Positions 8,760-17,061 of a DNA stretch of 64,000 nt are shown piece after piece. The position numbers were made by a program, and so were the translations under genes. Where the stretch lies: positions 1 to 64,000 of the forward strand of contig JAUIFE010000015.1 in the NCBI GenBank assembly GCA_030429565.1, in the 5' to 3' direction. The stretch comes from Holophagae bacterium. Lineage in GTDB: Bacteria; Acidobacteriota; Holophagae; Acanthopleuribacterales; Acanthopleuribacteraceae. Positions within the stretch are counted from its first letter, which is position 1; every line of letters begins with the position of its first letter. The notes below the pieces were generated by a model. It did not search any database, was not told the DNA's origin, and saw nothing but the letters and a program-made list of their open reading frames with translations.

Positions 8760-10631
8760 TTAGTCCTCCTGCCAAATGGATCGGAGACCGAAAATAAGCC
8801 AAAACAGAAGCGCCAAGCCCGCAAAAACAAAACTCAACACAATCGGCCCTTCCAGAAAAATCATGTACGGGTGTGATAAACGGGACATCGGCAAAGCAGC
8901 CATCACCAGCAGGAACGTCCAAGCCGAAACAATCAAAGCCCCCGACCACGGGCTGCCCAGTAGGACGTTTTTCGACCCTGGCAACACAATTTGCAACAGG
9001 GTTGCGATCAACGCACGGCGCTTGGAAAAGGCCTTTACCTCTTCGTGCTTGCGAATTTTGGCATCGCTCGGCAAGTCTTCTTTTTTGATGTACAGGCTCA
9101 CACACTGACTGCACCACTCACTGTTGGGCGAATCACTTTGGTAATAAACCATGCCGCATTTCTCGCAGGTTTTGGCGATGAGACGGAAGTTGCGCAAGCG
9201 CGTATGCAACCAAGCCAAGGCCAACAGCACCAGCGAACCCAATAGTGGCACCATCACCACCGGCCGTAGCCACAAAGCCGACGATGACGGGCGATCCAAG
9301 CCCAACACCGCCAACCTCAACCGGCGACCGGTTAAACCACCGACATCCAAGGTGGCTTCGCTGCCCAAACGCAGCGACTCAATGGTTTCGGAAAGACCGG
9401 CATCGAGATCGCGAGACTTGGTGCGGTGATCGGCGGCTTCCTGGTGGTTGCCGATGCGGGCGTAAACCAGGCTTAAGTTGTGGTGGGCCGCCGCCATGTC
9501 CGGCGCACGCGAAATCACGTTTTTGTACAGGTCAACCGCCTGCGGAAACTCTTTCATCAACACGTGTAAGTTGGCCATGTTATTGCGCGCAGCCACCCAC
9601 AACGGCGACGCGTCGTCAATTTTTTGGTAGGTCTCTAAAGCCACGACGTATTCGCCGCGAATTTTATACATCCGCGCCAACGTGAAAAGCGTTTGATCGC
9701 TGAGCATCCCCTGATCGACCTCGGCTTCCAGCCTGTTGATGTCGCGATCGGAAGCGCCGCGATAAAACTGGTTGAGGTGTAAACGCAGCATGGGATCGAC
9801 GCGCGCTTCGAAAATGTTGGCCTGGAAGTAGGCACAAATCCCAACCAGCACCCAGCACAGCAATGACAACGAGCCGACAATTTTTTCGCGGTTATCGAGA
9901 AACGGAAAAAACAGAACCAGGTACAGACCCATCGCCAGAAAAAAGTTGAGCCCGAGCAACAGCGGTAAACAGAACACGGAATAACCGACAATCCGCCCCA
10001 AAATAGACTTCATGCCTCGATGTTCCATGGCGCCCTGGGTGGTAAAAACAAAGGGACGAACGTACTTAATCACCAAAATGAGCACAAAGGCGCTAAATGA
10101 AAGCGCAAAAACCAGGTTCAGATTGGTAAACAACCAGCCCAAAACTTCCAGAAAAAAGTAGGCGTTTTGGGGATTTAGCCCCTTAACAGCGCCTTTTTTG
10201 TTGAGCTCCAACCACAAACCCGTGTTGTCGTCTTTTTCTTTGATTTTGGCCAAACCGCCGTAAGCGGGCCACAGGTATGGGTTGAGTTTGAGCGCGTTAA
10301 GAAATTCGCGGCGCGCCTCTTCTAAACGGTTTTGCTCGAGATCGTCCAAACCCGACAACAAAAAAAGGTAGCCGGCACTTTCAAAGATTTCGCTGGATGC
10401 GGAAACCTGCATTTCGCGAAATATTTCAAAGAGGCGTTCACGCTCGGCGTCGTCGCCTTTTTGCTTGGCGCGTTGGTAGGCTTCCCAGGTGGTCGCCATC
10501 AAGGCCGTCTGCTCGGCTTCGGTCGTAGGCGGGCCCGACTGCGCAAGACAATGGGGCGCCAAAAGCAGCAGAAGCAGCCCCATGAAGCATAATTTGCAAG
10601 GTCGCGTCAAATGAACGCCGTTTAGCCCCAT
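8760..10631 (-). CDS. Membrane TPR protein with a zinc ribbon
   Basis: About 623 residues from ATG 10631, chosen because GAGGAAG precedes it and a signal peptide (MGLNGVHL to about CLAQ) then follows. The frame is open to a GTG at 10727. After the signal peptide come TPR-like helices, then several membrane helices (for example VFALSFSAFVLILVIKYV and CLPLLLGLNFFLAMG). A soluble TPR segment follows (QTLFTLARMYKIRGEY to YARIGNHQEAADH). Near the end lie another helix, a ribbon CEKCGMVYY...WCSQC and three more helices. No enzyme motif is visible. It is coupled to the DUF4388/MshEN-like gene and sits below the CheZ-like gene, so an envelope assembly or scaffold role is likely. Confidence 0.82.
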   Translation of the reverse strand: MGLNGVHLTRPCKLCFMGLLLLLLAPHCLAQSGPPTTEAEQTALMATTWEAYQRAKQKGDDAERERLFEIFREMQVSASSEIFESAGYLFLLSGLDDLEQNRLEEARREFLNALKLNPYLWPAYGGLAKIKEKDDNTGLWLELNKKGAVKGLNPQNAYFFLEVLGWLFTNLNLVFALSFSAFVLILVIKYVRPFVFTTQGAMEHRGMKSILGRIVGYSVFCLPLLLGLNFFLAMGLYLVLFFPFLDNREKIVGSLSLLCWVLVGICAYFQANIFEARVDPMLRLHLNQFYRGASDRDINRLEAEVDQGMLSDQTLFTLARMYKIRGEYVVALETYQKIDDASPLWVAARNNMANLHVLMKEFPQAVDLYKNVISRAPDMAAAHHNLSLVYARIGNHQEAADHRTKSRDLDAGLSETIESLRLGSEATLDVGGLTGRRLRLAVLGLDRPSSSALWLRPVVMVPLLGSLVLLALAWLHTRLRNFRLIAKTCEKCGMVYYQSDSPNSEWCSQCVSLYIKKEDLPSDAKIRKHEEVKAFSKRRALIATLLQIVLPGSKNVLLGSPWSGALIVSAWTFLLVMAALPMSRLSHPYMIFLEGPIVLSFVFAGLALLFWLIFGLRSIWQED

Positions 10632-10809
10632 AAACACAATCTTCCTCGGATTTTGCGTTACCAAAACTATTGGCATACTAGCACAGCAGGTTTCAGGAAG
10701 AAAGCGCTTGAACCGCGTTAAAACCACCCGCTTGCCGCGAAGCGACAGCGCAAGACATCGGCCACAGGGGTGGCGGCCTCAATCGACCAACAGATTCCAA
10801 TCGTTTGAT

Positions 10810-11787
10810 TTAACCGGAACGCTGAAAATCCTTGATAATTTGGTCGACGTTGACCACCTCGGTATCGCTCGCCAGGGCGTCGCGCTCAAGGATGCGATCC
10901 TGAGTCGCCTTCTGGTCGTCGGTGAGCACCAATTCGTTGCTATCGTCCACCCGTAAATTAAAGATCTCAAGTAAACGGAACAAGCCGGCTTGCATTTCCT
11001 TGAGCAAACCGATCACTTTCCCGACTTTCTGACGGGTTATATCCTGGAATTGCAGCAGGTTCATAATGTCGAAGGAGTAGTTCATCAAATTTTCGGCCTG
11101 AGCGCCCGCATCTTCGACGGCCTTGCTGATTTCCTCAGACTTGGCTTCTTGGTGGCGCGCTTGCTCGCTCATCAGCGCCACAAACTCCATCGCCTCTTGT
11201 AAAATCGCGGCTTGATCTTCGCCGCCCTCAAGCGACGCCAAAAAGCGATCAACACCGGCGCGGAACTCCCGATCCATTTCCAAACGATCGTTGGCAAGCT
11301 GCTTGACGGTTTGGAGACCGTTGGATTGCAACTCCGACCCCTCGATCATTTCATCCAGTTTCTCGAGGACTTGCTGGGTGGCCGATTCGGTTTCCTTGGT
11401 GATTTGGTCCAAATGTTCGGCCAACTCGGGCATTTTGCCGGTTTCGTGATGGACGGTTTTGTCGAGCTGCTGTAGGTTGTCGAGCGTTTTATTGATGGCG
11501 TGGACCAAACGACCCACTTCCCCTTTGGCTTCCAAATCGACATGACTGCCCATTTGCCCGCTCAACATAGCTTCAGCAACCACCGCAACCTGTTTGAGGT
11601 TATCGAGCTGCTTGATGTCTTCCTGCAGTTGCTCCAAGGAGCCGAGAATACCTTTAAACGTATCGCCGACTTGATCGGTGAAGGCCTCAATTTTGCCCAG
11701 CAAGGCACGCGGGTCGGGATGCGCCGAAAACGCCGAGTCGGGACTGAGGTTGTTTAACGGCGCCTCACGCTCTTCGTTGTGCTCCAT
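10810..11787 (-). CDS. cheZ: CheZ-like chemotaxis protein phosphatase
   Basis: 325 residues, mostly long helices, as expected for the CheZ four-helix hairpin. The catalytic segment NLLQFQDITRQKVGKVIG matches the E. coli motif around DFQDLTGQ: Asp249 and Gln253 correspond to Asp143 and Gln147, which position magnesium and water for CheY-P hydrolysis. The C-terminal peptide VNVDQIIKDFQRSG resembles the CheY-binding tail. The first 100 residues are an added region with a HAMP-like stretch (GQMGSHVDLEAKGEVGRLV), longer than the 214 residues of E. coli CheZ. The start ATG has GGAGG 5 bases upstream. No CheA, CheY or CheW gene is adjacent, so its response-regulator partner is encoded elsewhere. Confidence 0.85.
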   Translation of the reverse strand: MEHNEEREAPLNNLSPDSAFSAHPDPRALLGKIEAFTDQVGDTFKGILGSLEQLQEDIKQLDNLKQVAVVAEAMLSGQMGSHVDLEAKGEVGRLVHAINKTLDNLQQLDKTVHHETGKMPELAEHLDQITKETESATQQVLEKLDEMIEGSELQSNGLQTVKQLANDRLEMDREFRAGVDRFLASLEGGEDQAAILQEAMEFVALMSEQARHQEAKSEEISKAVEDAGAQAENLMNYSFDIMNLLQFQDITRQKVGKVIGLLKEMQAGLFRLLEIFNLRVDDSNELVLTDDQKATQDRILERDALASDTEVVNVDQIIKDFQRSG

Positions 11788-11876
11788 CGCGTCCTCCGGG
11801 CTGACTGGTTTGGCCTATCGAACGAAAAACATCGGTCTCAAATCGTCAAAGATCTAAAAAAACCCTCAAACAGCGC

Positions 11877-12704
11877 TTAGCTCGGGTACAGAATGGGTTT
11901 AACTAAAACCTTTTCACCCTCACCGACTTCAAACTGAGCCATGATTTGTTTCGGCATCAAAATGACGTCGTCCACGCCGCCACTCGCTTTCGGCGACAGC
12001 GGCACCTCACCAAAGACCATGTTTTGCGTGCGAATTTCTACATACTTGGCATCGGCGTAAATCACGGATTCCTTAATCCAATCATCGCGCACCTCGGCGG
12101 ACACCTGCACGTCGGTTTTACTGCCAAACAGCTTGCGCAGCGTGTTTACCTGCAGCAATTTGTAAACGTCCACGCGCTTCACAACCGCTTTTTTCTCAAG
12201 CTCATAGATCACGTGAACGACTTCAAAATCGGATGCACCGGAGCGGTTAATGACCTCTTTGAGATCGGTCTGGCCGTCGAGCATGCTCAGCAATTTAATT
12301 TCAAATTCGGAAAAGTTTTTTCGCTGCGCCGGAATGCGCACATCCACCAACGGCAAAAACACGATGTTGTCGTGACTAATGCTGTCGCGAATGCGCTTGA
12401 TCGTGTCTTTGCGCCGCGCGGCTTCCAATACCAAATCGTGCAGCGATCGGTGAATCAGATGAGCGGCGTCGTGTTCGGCAATTTCAAAGTGAAAATGGCC
12501 TTCGTTTTGGCTTAACAACAAGTAGGCGGCGTTATCGCCGTCGAGACCGGCGGCCGCTGCGTTAACCAAATGACCGTCGCGATAATATATGACACCCTTG
12601 ACCACATCGCTTTCGATATGCAAGAGGCCGGTTGAACGATTGATGTTCAAAAGCTGCGCGATATCTTGAATATCAACGCTTTGAAGGCTCCCTTCAATCG
12701 CCAT
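11877..12704 (-). CDS. DUF4388 (PATAN) domain protein
   Basis: 275 residues. The N-terminal 90 are a DUF4388 domain (MAIEGSLQSVDIQDIAQLLNI, then STGLLHIE, YYRDGHLVNA). DUF4388 occurs next to or fused with response-regulator and motility signalling proteins. Residues about 125-200 look like a winged-helix unit (LLSMLDGQTDLKEVINRSG, then VIYELEKKAVVKRVDV). The last 75 residues are beta-rich and unassigned. No signal peptide or membrane helix is seen, so it is cytoplasmic. A promoter-like sequence lies just upstream, so it probably heads its own transcript with the CheZ-like gene 89 bases downstream. It shares only the N-terminal domain with the 7473-8759 protein. Confidence 0.82.
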   Translation of the reverse strand: MAIEGSLQSVDIQDIAQLLNINRSTGLLHIESDVVKGVIYYRDGHLVNAAAAGLDGDNAAYLLLSQNEGHFHFEIAEHDAAHLIHRSLHDLVLEAARRKDTIKRIRDSISHDNIVFLPLVDVRIPAQRKNFSEFEIKLLSMLDGQTDLKEVINRSGASDFEVVHVIYELEKKAVVKRVDVYKLLQVNTLRKLFGSKTDVQVSAEVRDDWIKESVIYADAKYVEIRTQNMVFGEVPLSPKASGGVDDVILMPKQIMAQFEVGEGEKVLVKPILYPS

Positions 12705-12731
12705 GGGACATCCTAGATAAAAGTTTGCCCT

Positions 12732-12760
12732 AAAGTAACGTAAGCACCGTGCCTTGTCAA
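12732..12760 (-). promoter_or_regulatory. Candidate sigma-70 promoter for the DUF4388/CheZ-like transcript
   Basis: On the minus strand, TTGACA (12755-12760) is followed after exactly 17 bases by TACTTT (12732-12737). Transcription would begin about 20 bases before the ATG at 12704. The -35 box is perfect and the -10 box weak. Confidence 0.5.
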
Positions 12761-12861
12761 CTGGAACAGTGCGCCAACCCCATGAAATGCAAGCGATTTC
12801 CCCAAAACGGCACCAACCGGAAAACGCGGCACCGAACGGCGGAATTCACAGGCAAAGTCGC

Positions 12862-13773
12862 TTAAGCGGGCACCGGCTCGGCCAAGGCGGCGGCAAAAAT
12901 CGGCGCTTCAACAGGTGCCTCACCGCGCGTGATTTCGTAACAATCTTCGTTTTCCAACAAGGCACGCAGGAACAAGGCGTGCATTTCGTGACCGGCTTTA
13001 TAACCGTGAAAGTGACCTTCGAGGCGCATACCCGCCATCGCCAAATCACCAATCATGTCGAGAATTTTGTGGCTGACAAATTCGTCCTTCAGACGCAGGC
13101 TGTCATTGAGCATGCGCTCGGAATCCAACACGATTGCGTTGTCCATGCTACCGCCTTTAATCAGACCGCGATCGCGCAAGTAATTCAAATCGCGCAGAAA
13201 ACCAAAAGTCCGCGCCGGAGCCACCTGACCACTGTAAGCAACTGGGTTAACCGCCAGCGTTTTGCGCTGGCGCTGAATCAACGGGTGGTCGAAACGAATT
13301 TCGTAACTCACGCGCATGTCGGCGGCGGGCGTCACCCACACTTTTTTGCCGTCTTTCTCGAAAGAGAAGGGCTTGGTCACACGCAGTACTTGGGCGGCAA
13401 CAGCCTGCTCGCGGCGACCAGCTTCATCCAGCAACATCAAAAAGGGGGCCGCACTGCCGTCCATAATCGGCACTTCTGCACCGTCGAGCTCGACAATTAA
13501 GTTGTCGATACCGATGCCCATAACCGCCGACAGCAAATGCTCGGTGGTCTGAACCAGCGCTTCACCGCGACGCAAGGTGGTCGCCAACTGCAACATGGAG
13601 AAGTCGATGTTTTCAATCGAAGCCTTGACATAGGCACCGTTCAAATCCGTGCGAACAAACACAATGCCGGTGTTGGGCGGCGCCGGTTTCAGCGTCATCG
13701 TCACCAGATTGCCGGAGTGCAAACCCACACCCACCGCGCGAACTTCTTGTTGAATGGTCGATTGAAACGTCAT
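12862..13773 (-). CDS. lpxC: UDP-3-O-acyl-N-acetylglucosamine deacetylase
   Basis: 303 residues, the normal length. LpxC performs the committed zinc-dependent deacetylation of lipid A synthesis in the cytoplasm. Zinc ligands are His79 (TTEHLLSAVMG), His235 and Asp239 (SHKILDMIGD); the catalytic Glu78 and His262 (HFHGYKAGH) are also present, all within a few residues of the E. coli positions. GGAGG precedes the ATG by 7-8 bases. The gene shows that the organism makes lipid A. It is the first gene of the minus-strand run; a 157-base gap with its own promoter candidate separates it from the DUF4388 gene. Confidence 0.97.
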   Translation of the reverse strand: MTFQSTIQQEVRAVGVGLHSGNLVTMTLKPAPPNTGIVFVRTDLNGAYVKASIENIDFSMLQLATTLRRGEALVQTTEHLLSAVMGIGIDNLIVELDGAEVPIMDGSAAPFLMLLDEAGRREQAVAAQVLRVTKPFSFEKDGKKVWVTPAADMRVSYEIRFDHPLIQRQRKTLAVNPVAYSGQVAPARTFGFLRDLNYLRDRGLIKGGSMDNAIVLDSERMLNDSLRLKDEFVSHKILDMIGDLAMAGMRLEGHFHGYKAGHEMHALFLRALLENEDCYEITRGEAPVEAPIFAAALAEPVPA

Positions 13774-14078
13774 AGTAAAGCCTCCGCCGCTCTAATTGCA
13801 TATTTCGAGCCAACTCCAACCCAAACCGCAAACACCTCGGCAACAAACACTTATACAAACAGACCACACCCCACCCATGTCATCGCGTGGCTTTCGCACC
13901 ACACCCCGCCCGACCACCTATGCCTTTTTTGACACAGAACCCACCGGAACCGCTTTCTTTTTGACACAACCCTCTTTTGGGGATACCCACGACGGTTGCG
14001 AAAAGGGTTTTCACAAACCCCACGCCTGCTGCTAGAGTGGGCTCATTCAACATTACCCCACCAAGGAAGGTGCCGTTC
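13774..14078. other. Divergent promoter region between lpxC and the flavoprotein gene
   Basis: Two copies of TTTTTGACACA occur about 35 bases apart in the plus direction (near 13925 and 13960). Each contains a perfect TTGACA, but neither has a good -10 box at 16-18 bases. TAGAGT near 14033 with TTTCAC 18 bases upstream is another weak candidate for the plus-strand gene. Nothing else was seen. Confidence 0.35.
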
Positions 14079-14651
14079 ATGCTTGTCACCAACATCCTCT
14101 CCAGCCACCACGCCAACTCACAAACGCGCGAATTGGTGAACGCTTTCAATGAGGAACTGGCCAAACAAGGCCACGAGAGCTTCACCTATGACCTCTATGC
14201 CGACACCTTTCAGCCGGTCATGCGTGACGATGATTTCAACCAGTTCATGGGTAAACCGCTACCAGGCGAAGTCATCGCGATTCACGAACAACTGCGCCGC
14301 AGTGACGTGCTGACCATGTTTTATCCGGTTTGGTGGAACGGCATGCCCGCCATTATGAAAGGGTGGATCGACCGCGTTTTCGCCAAAGGTTTCGCCTACG
14401 ATTACGGCGCCGACGGCACGCGCGGCTTGCTCACCTTCAAAAAAGTCTGCATCGTCGCCACCCTCGGCAATAAAAAGGCCGATGTCGACCCGCGCCTGGA
14501 AGAATCAATGCGTTTTATTAATGAAACGGGCATCTTCAGCTACAGCGGGGTTGCCGAAACGGAACAACACTTCTTATACAGCGCCTTTAGTGACGAAGAC
14601 ACCAAAGCGACCACCCTGGAGCTAATGCGCGACATGGCGCGCCGCTGCTAA
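14079..14651 (+). CDS. NAD(P)H dehydrogenase (quinone)-like flavodoxin-fold protein
   Basis: 190 residues from ATG 14079, which has AAGGAAGG 8 bases upstream; the longer open frame from 13977 lacks such a site. The protein has the flavodoxin-like fold of the NQO1/MdaB/KefF family: ILSSHHANSQTRELVNAF near the N-terminus (phosphate-binding loop) and FYPVWWNGMPAIMKGWIDRV, the family signature for the flavin/quinone site. It probably uses FAD or FMN for two-electron reduction of quinones. It lies 22 bases upstream of moaB with similar ribosome sites, so the two probably form an operon. The exact substrate cannot be told. Confidence 0.9.
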   Translation: MLVTNILSSHHANSQTRELVNAFNEELAKQGHESFTYDLYADTFQPVMRDDDFNQFMGKPLPGEVIAIHEQLRRSDVLTMFYPVWWNGMPAIMKGWIDRVFAKGFAYDYGADGTRGLLTFKKVCIVATLGNKKADVDPRLEESMRFINETGIFSYSGVAETEQHFLYSAFSDEDTKATTLELMRDMARRC

Positions 14652-14673
14652 TCACCGGCAAGGAAGGAAACCG

Positions 14674-15198
14674 ATGGGCCACCACGAACAGACGTTTCGG
14701 CCGGCAAGCGTCGCCGTCGTTACCGTCAGCGATACCCGCACCGAAGCAACCGACACCTCAGGGCGCTACCTCGCCGAAACCTTGACTCAAAACGGCCACC
14801 GGGTCGTTCACCGCGACCTGGTCAAGGACGAAGTCGCCCAAATTCAAGCCGCCGTTAAAGCACGACTCAACGCCGGCGACTGCAGCTTCATCCTCATCAC
14901 CGGCGGCACCGGCCTCACCCTACGCGACACCACCCCGGAAGCGATTATGCCTTTGTTCGACAAAGAGATTCCGGGCTTCGGCGAACTGTTTCGCGCCTTG
15001 AGCTACGCCGATATCGGAACGGCCACAATTCAAAGCCGCGCCACGGCCGGACTCTGCGGTCACACGGTGGTTTTCGCGCTGCCAGGATCCACCGGCGCCT
15101 GCCGCCTCGCCCTCGAAAAAATCATCCTGCCACAGATTGACAACACCACACGGCCCTGCAACTTTCGCGGAACCATCCCCGACCCGAGCAACGGCTAG
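14674..15198 (+). CDS. moaB: Molybdenum cofactor biosynthesis protein B (MoaB/Mog family)
   Basis: 174 residues. The MPT-binding signature TGGTGLTLRDTTPEA and the following PGFGELFRALSY are clear, as is VVTVSDTRTEATDTSG near the N-terminus. MoaB/Mog proteins bind molybdopterin and in many organisms adenylate it before molybdenum insertion. The C-terminus (RPCNFRGTIPDPSNG) is slightly longer than in MoaB of E. coli. The ribosome site AAGGAAGGAA lies 4 bases before the ATG. No other moa or moe gene is nearby. Confidence 0.93.
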   Translation: MGHHEQTFRPASVAVVTVSDTRTEATDTSGRYLAETLTQNGHRVVHRDLVKDEVAQIQAAVKARLNAGDCSFILITGGTGLTLRDTTPEAIMPLFDKEIPGFGELFRALSYADIGTATIQSRATAGLCGHTVVFALPGSTGACRLALEKIILPQIDNTTRPCNFRGTIPDPSNG

Positions 15199-15312
15199 AC
15201 CGGCACGCCCCTGCGATCAGCTTGATTTTCCCCGCACTTCCAGATACAGTGACAAAAGTTGTGCTCCATTTTGGCGAGTACCCCAGCGACAGAGAAGAAG
15301 GTCGAGTAACAC

Positions 15313-15645
15313 ATGAACATCCAGGTAAACGACATTGACGACATCACCATCGTAACGATTGACGGCATGATCACCATCGGATCCGATCACAAGCTGGCCA
15401 ACACCTTCAAGGAACAGATTGCCCGCCAACGCCTCCGCATCGTTCTCGATATGACCCGAGTCAAGTACATCGACAGCCTGGGCATCGGCCAAATCGCCGG
15501 GGGCTACACCGCCCTGGACGAAGTCAACGGACAGCTCGTCCTCGCCCGCACCAACGAGAAGATCAAAGAGCTTTTGCGTTTGACAGGTTTACAAAACCAC
15601 ATCAAAACCTTCGAAACCGTCGAAGAGGCGATCCAGGCGCTTTAA
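15313..15645 (+). CDS. STAS-domain anti-sigma factor antagonist-like protein
   Basis: 110 residues forming one STAS domain of the SpoIIAA/RsbV type. The strand ITIVTIDGMITIG and the segment VLDMTRVKYIDSLGIGQIAGGY are typical; Ser in DSLGIG is the residue phosphorylated by a partner anti-sigma kinase in this family. No RsbW-like kinase, phosphatase or sigma factor is adjacent, so the partner is unknown. It could serve a general stress or a chemosensory switch. AAGG lies upstream of the ATG. Confidence 0.9.
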   Translation: MNIQVNDIDDITIVTIDGMITIGSDHKLANTFKEQIARQRLRIVLDMTRVKYIDSLGIGQIAGGYTALDEVNGQLVLARTNEKIKELLRLTGLQNHIKTFETVEEAIQAL

Positions 15646-15734
15646 ACAACCCGCCGCCAACAATCCGCCACCCCATGTCGCCCCGCGCCCAACCCGGCGT
15701 TGCTCGCGCAGGCATCCTGAACAGGTGACACTTC

Positions 15735-16397
15735 ATGACTTCTTCAGCCGACCAGACCTGGCTGCCCTACCCTGAATCTCTGGACGCAGCGGCTCTGAAT
15801 GAGATTCGTTTGGCCGTAACCTTACCCGACAACCACCATGTGGTCATGGGCGCCGCCGGCAAAACCGAACGCGAAGTATTCGCGGAAACCCTGCAAGCGC
15901 GCAACATCCCGCTTTACAAACGCAAAGGCGGCGGCGGCACCGTCCTACTCGGGCCCGAAACCATCATCATCACGATTCACGCCTACGCCACCCATCAGTT
16001 CCAAAACCTGGCCTACTTTTCCGCGGTCAATCAAGCCCTGATTGCCGTGTTCCGCCAATGGGCCAATCTCAACTACGGCGAGCGCGGCATTTCCGATATC
16101 GCCGTCGGCCCACGCAAAATCCTCGGCTCCTCGATTTACCGTCGCAAACATTTATTGCTCTACCAGGCCTCACTGCTCCACCAACTCAACATCGACTTGG
16201 TCGAACAAACCCTGCGCCACCCACCCAAAGAGCCCGATTACCGCGCCGGCCGCGACCACCGCGACTTCATGACCAGCCTCGCCGACCTCGGCATCTCCGC
16301 CCCCAAACACGAATTGGCGGATGATTTGCGCACCAAACTCCCCGAACACCTGGCGGAAAACATCGACCGCGTTAATCGCGCCAAGGCCAAACTGTAG
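15735..16397 (+). CDS. Lipoate-protein ligase A family (BPL/LplA) protein
   Basis: 220 residues, a single BPL/LplA/LipB catalytic domain. YKRKGGGGTVLLGP corresponds to the RRxGGGTVyH ligand loop, RGISDIAV to the NDI segment and RKILGSSIYRRK to the KisG motif with the lysine that contacts the acyl-adenylate. The small C-terminal accessory domain of E. coli LplA is absent. Family members attach lipoate or octanoate to E2 and GcvH subunits; which substrate is used here cannot be told. AGGTG precedes the ATG at 15735. Confidence 0.85.
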   Translation: MTSSADQTWLPYPESLDAAALNEIRLAVTLPDNHHVVMGAAGKTEREVFAETLQARNIPLYKRKGGGGTVLLGPETIIITIHAYATHQFQNLAYFSAVNQALIAVFRQWANLNYGERGISDIAVGPRKILGSSIYRRKHLLLYQASLLHQLNIDLVEQTLRHPPKEPDYRAGRDHRDFMTSLADLGISAPKHELADDLRTKLPEHLAENIDRVNRAKAKL

Positions 16398-16533
16398 CGT
16401 CACCGACCTGCCGCTCACGACGCATCGCAGCAAAAAAACCGCACCGGGACCGATTAACCTCAATTCCATATAGCCCGACACCCCTGTATTGGGTATGATT
16501 TGAAGGTTTTAATACCGGGAGTTGGAGGATGAA

Positions 16534-16854
16534 ATGACTCATGTCGTTACCAGCAATTGCTTAGACTGTAAATTTACCGACTGCGTGCTCGTCTGCCCTG
16601 TCGACTGTTTCTACGAAGTTGAGACACAACTCGTGATCGACCCCGACGAGTGCATCGATTGCTCCGCTTGCGTCGCCGAATGCCCCGTCGAGGCGATTTA
16701 CGCGGAAGACGAGTTACCGGACAGCGAAGAGGCCGCCCTCGAACTCAACGCAACCCTCTCAGCCGAGGTAAAAGACAACGGCGGCGAACCGATTACGGAC
16801 CAAAAAGATCCGCTGCCGACGGCTGAAGATCGCAAGAGCGCGCTAGGCTTCTAA
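16534..16854 (+). CDS. fdxA: Seven-iron ferredoxin (3Fe-4S/4Fe-4S)
   Basis: 106 residues from ATG 16534, with GGAGG 5 bases upstream; the in-frame codon at 16522 overlaps that site and is rejected. The cysteines match Azotobacter ferredoxin I shifted by one: Cys9, Cys17 and Cys50 for the 3Fe-4S cluster, and Cys21, Cys40, Cys43 and Cys46 for the 4Fe-4S cluster. Cys12 and Cys25 are the two extra cysteines also found in that family. The acidic tail of about 45 residues is usual. It serves as a cytoplasmic low-potential electron carrier. It is a single gene followed by a strong terminator. Confidence 0.95.
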   Translation: MTHVVTSNCLDCKFTDCVLVCPVDCFYEVETQLVIDPDECIDCSACVAECPVEAIYAEDELPDSEEAALELNATLSAEVKDNGGEPITDQKDPLPTAEDRKSALGF

Positions 16855-16859
16855 AGCAC

Positions 16860-16908
16860 ACCGCTTTCGGCCTTGTTTCCCCCACACCATAACAAGGCCG
16901 AGCGGTTT
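16860..16908 (+). terminator. Intrinsic terminator after the ferredoxin gene
   Basis: ACCGC and CGGCCTTGTT on the left pair with AACAAGGCCG and GCGGT on the right, with a small internal bulge, then TT. The stem of about 15 pairs is strong although the T-tract is short. Confidence 0.75.
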
Positions 16909-17061
16909 AATCCCCAATGTTTGCAAAAACCACGTCACCGCTTTGGTCCACGATCAAGGCGGTGTTTTTGTTTGCCATCCCATGCGTTGCAACAAGCATC
17001 CTAGCGACAACCGCCGACACGCGCGTTATGCACAAAACCGATAAAGAGGCGACCGACGCGG

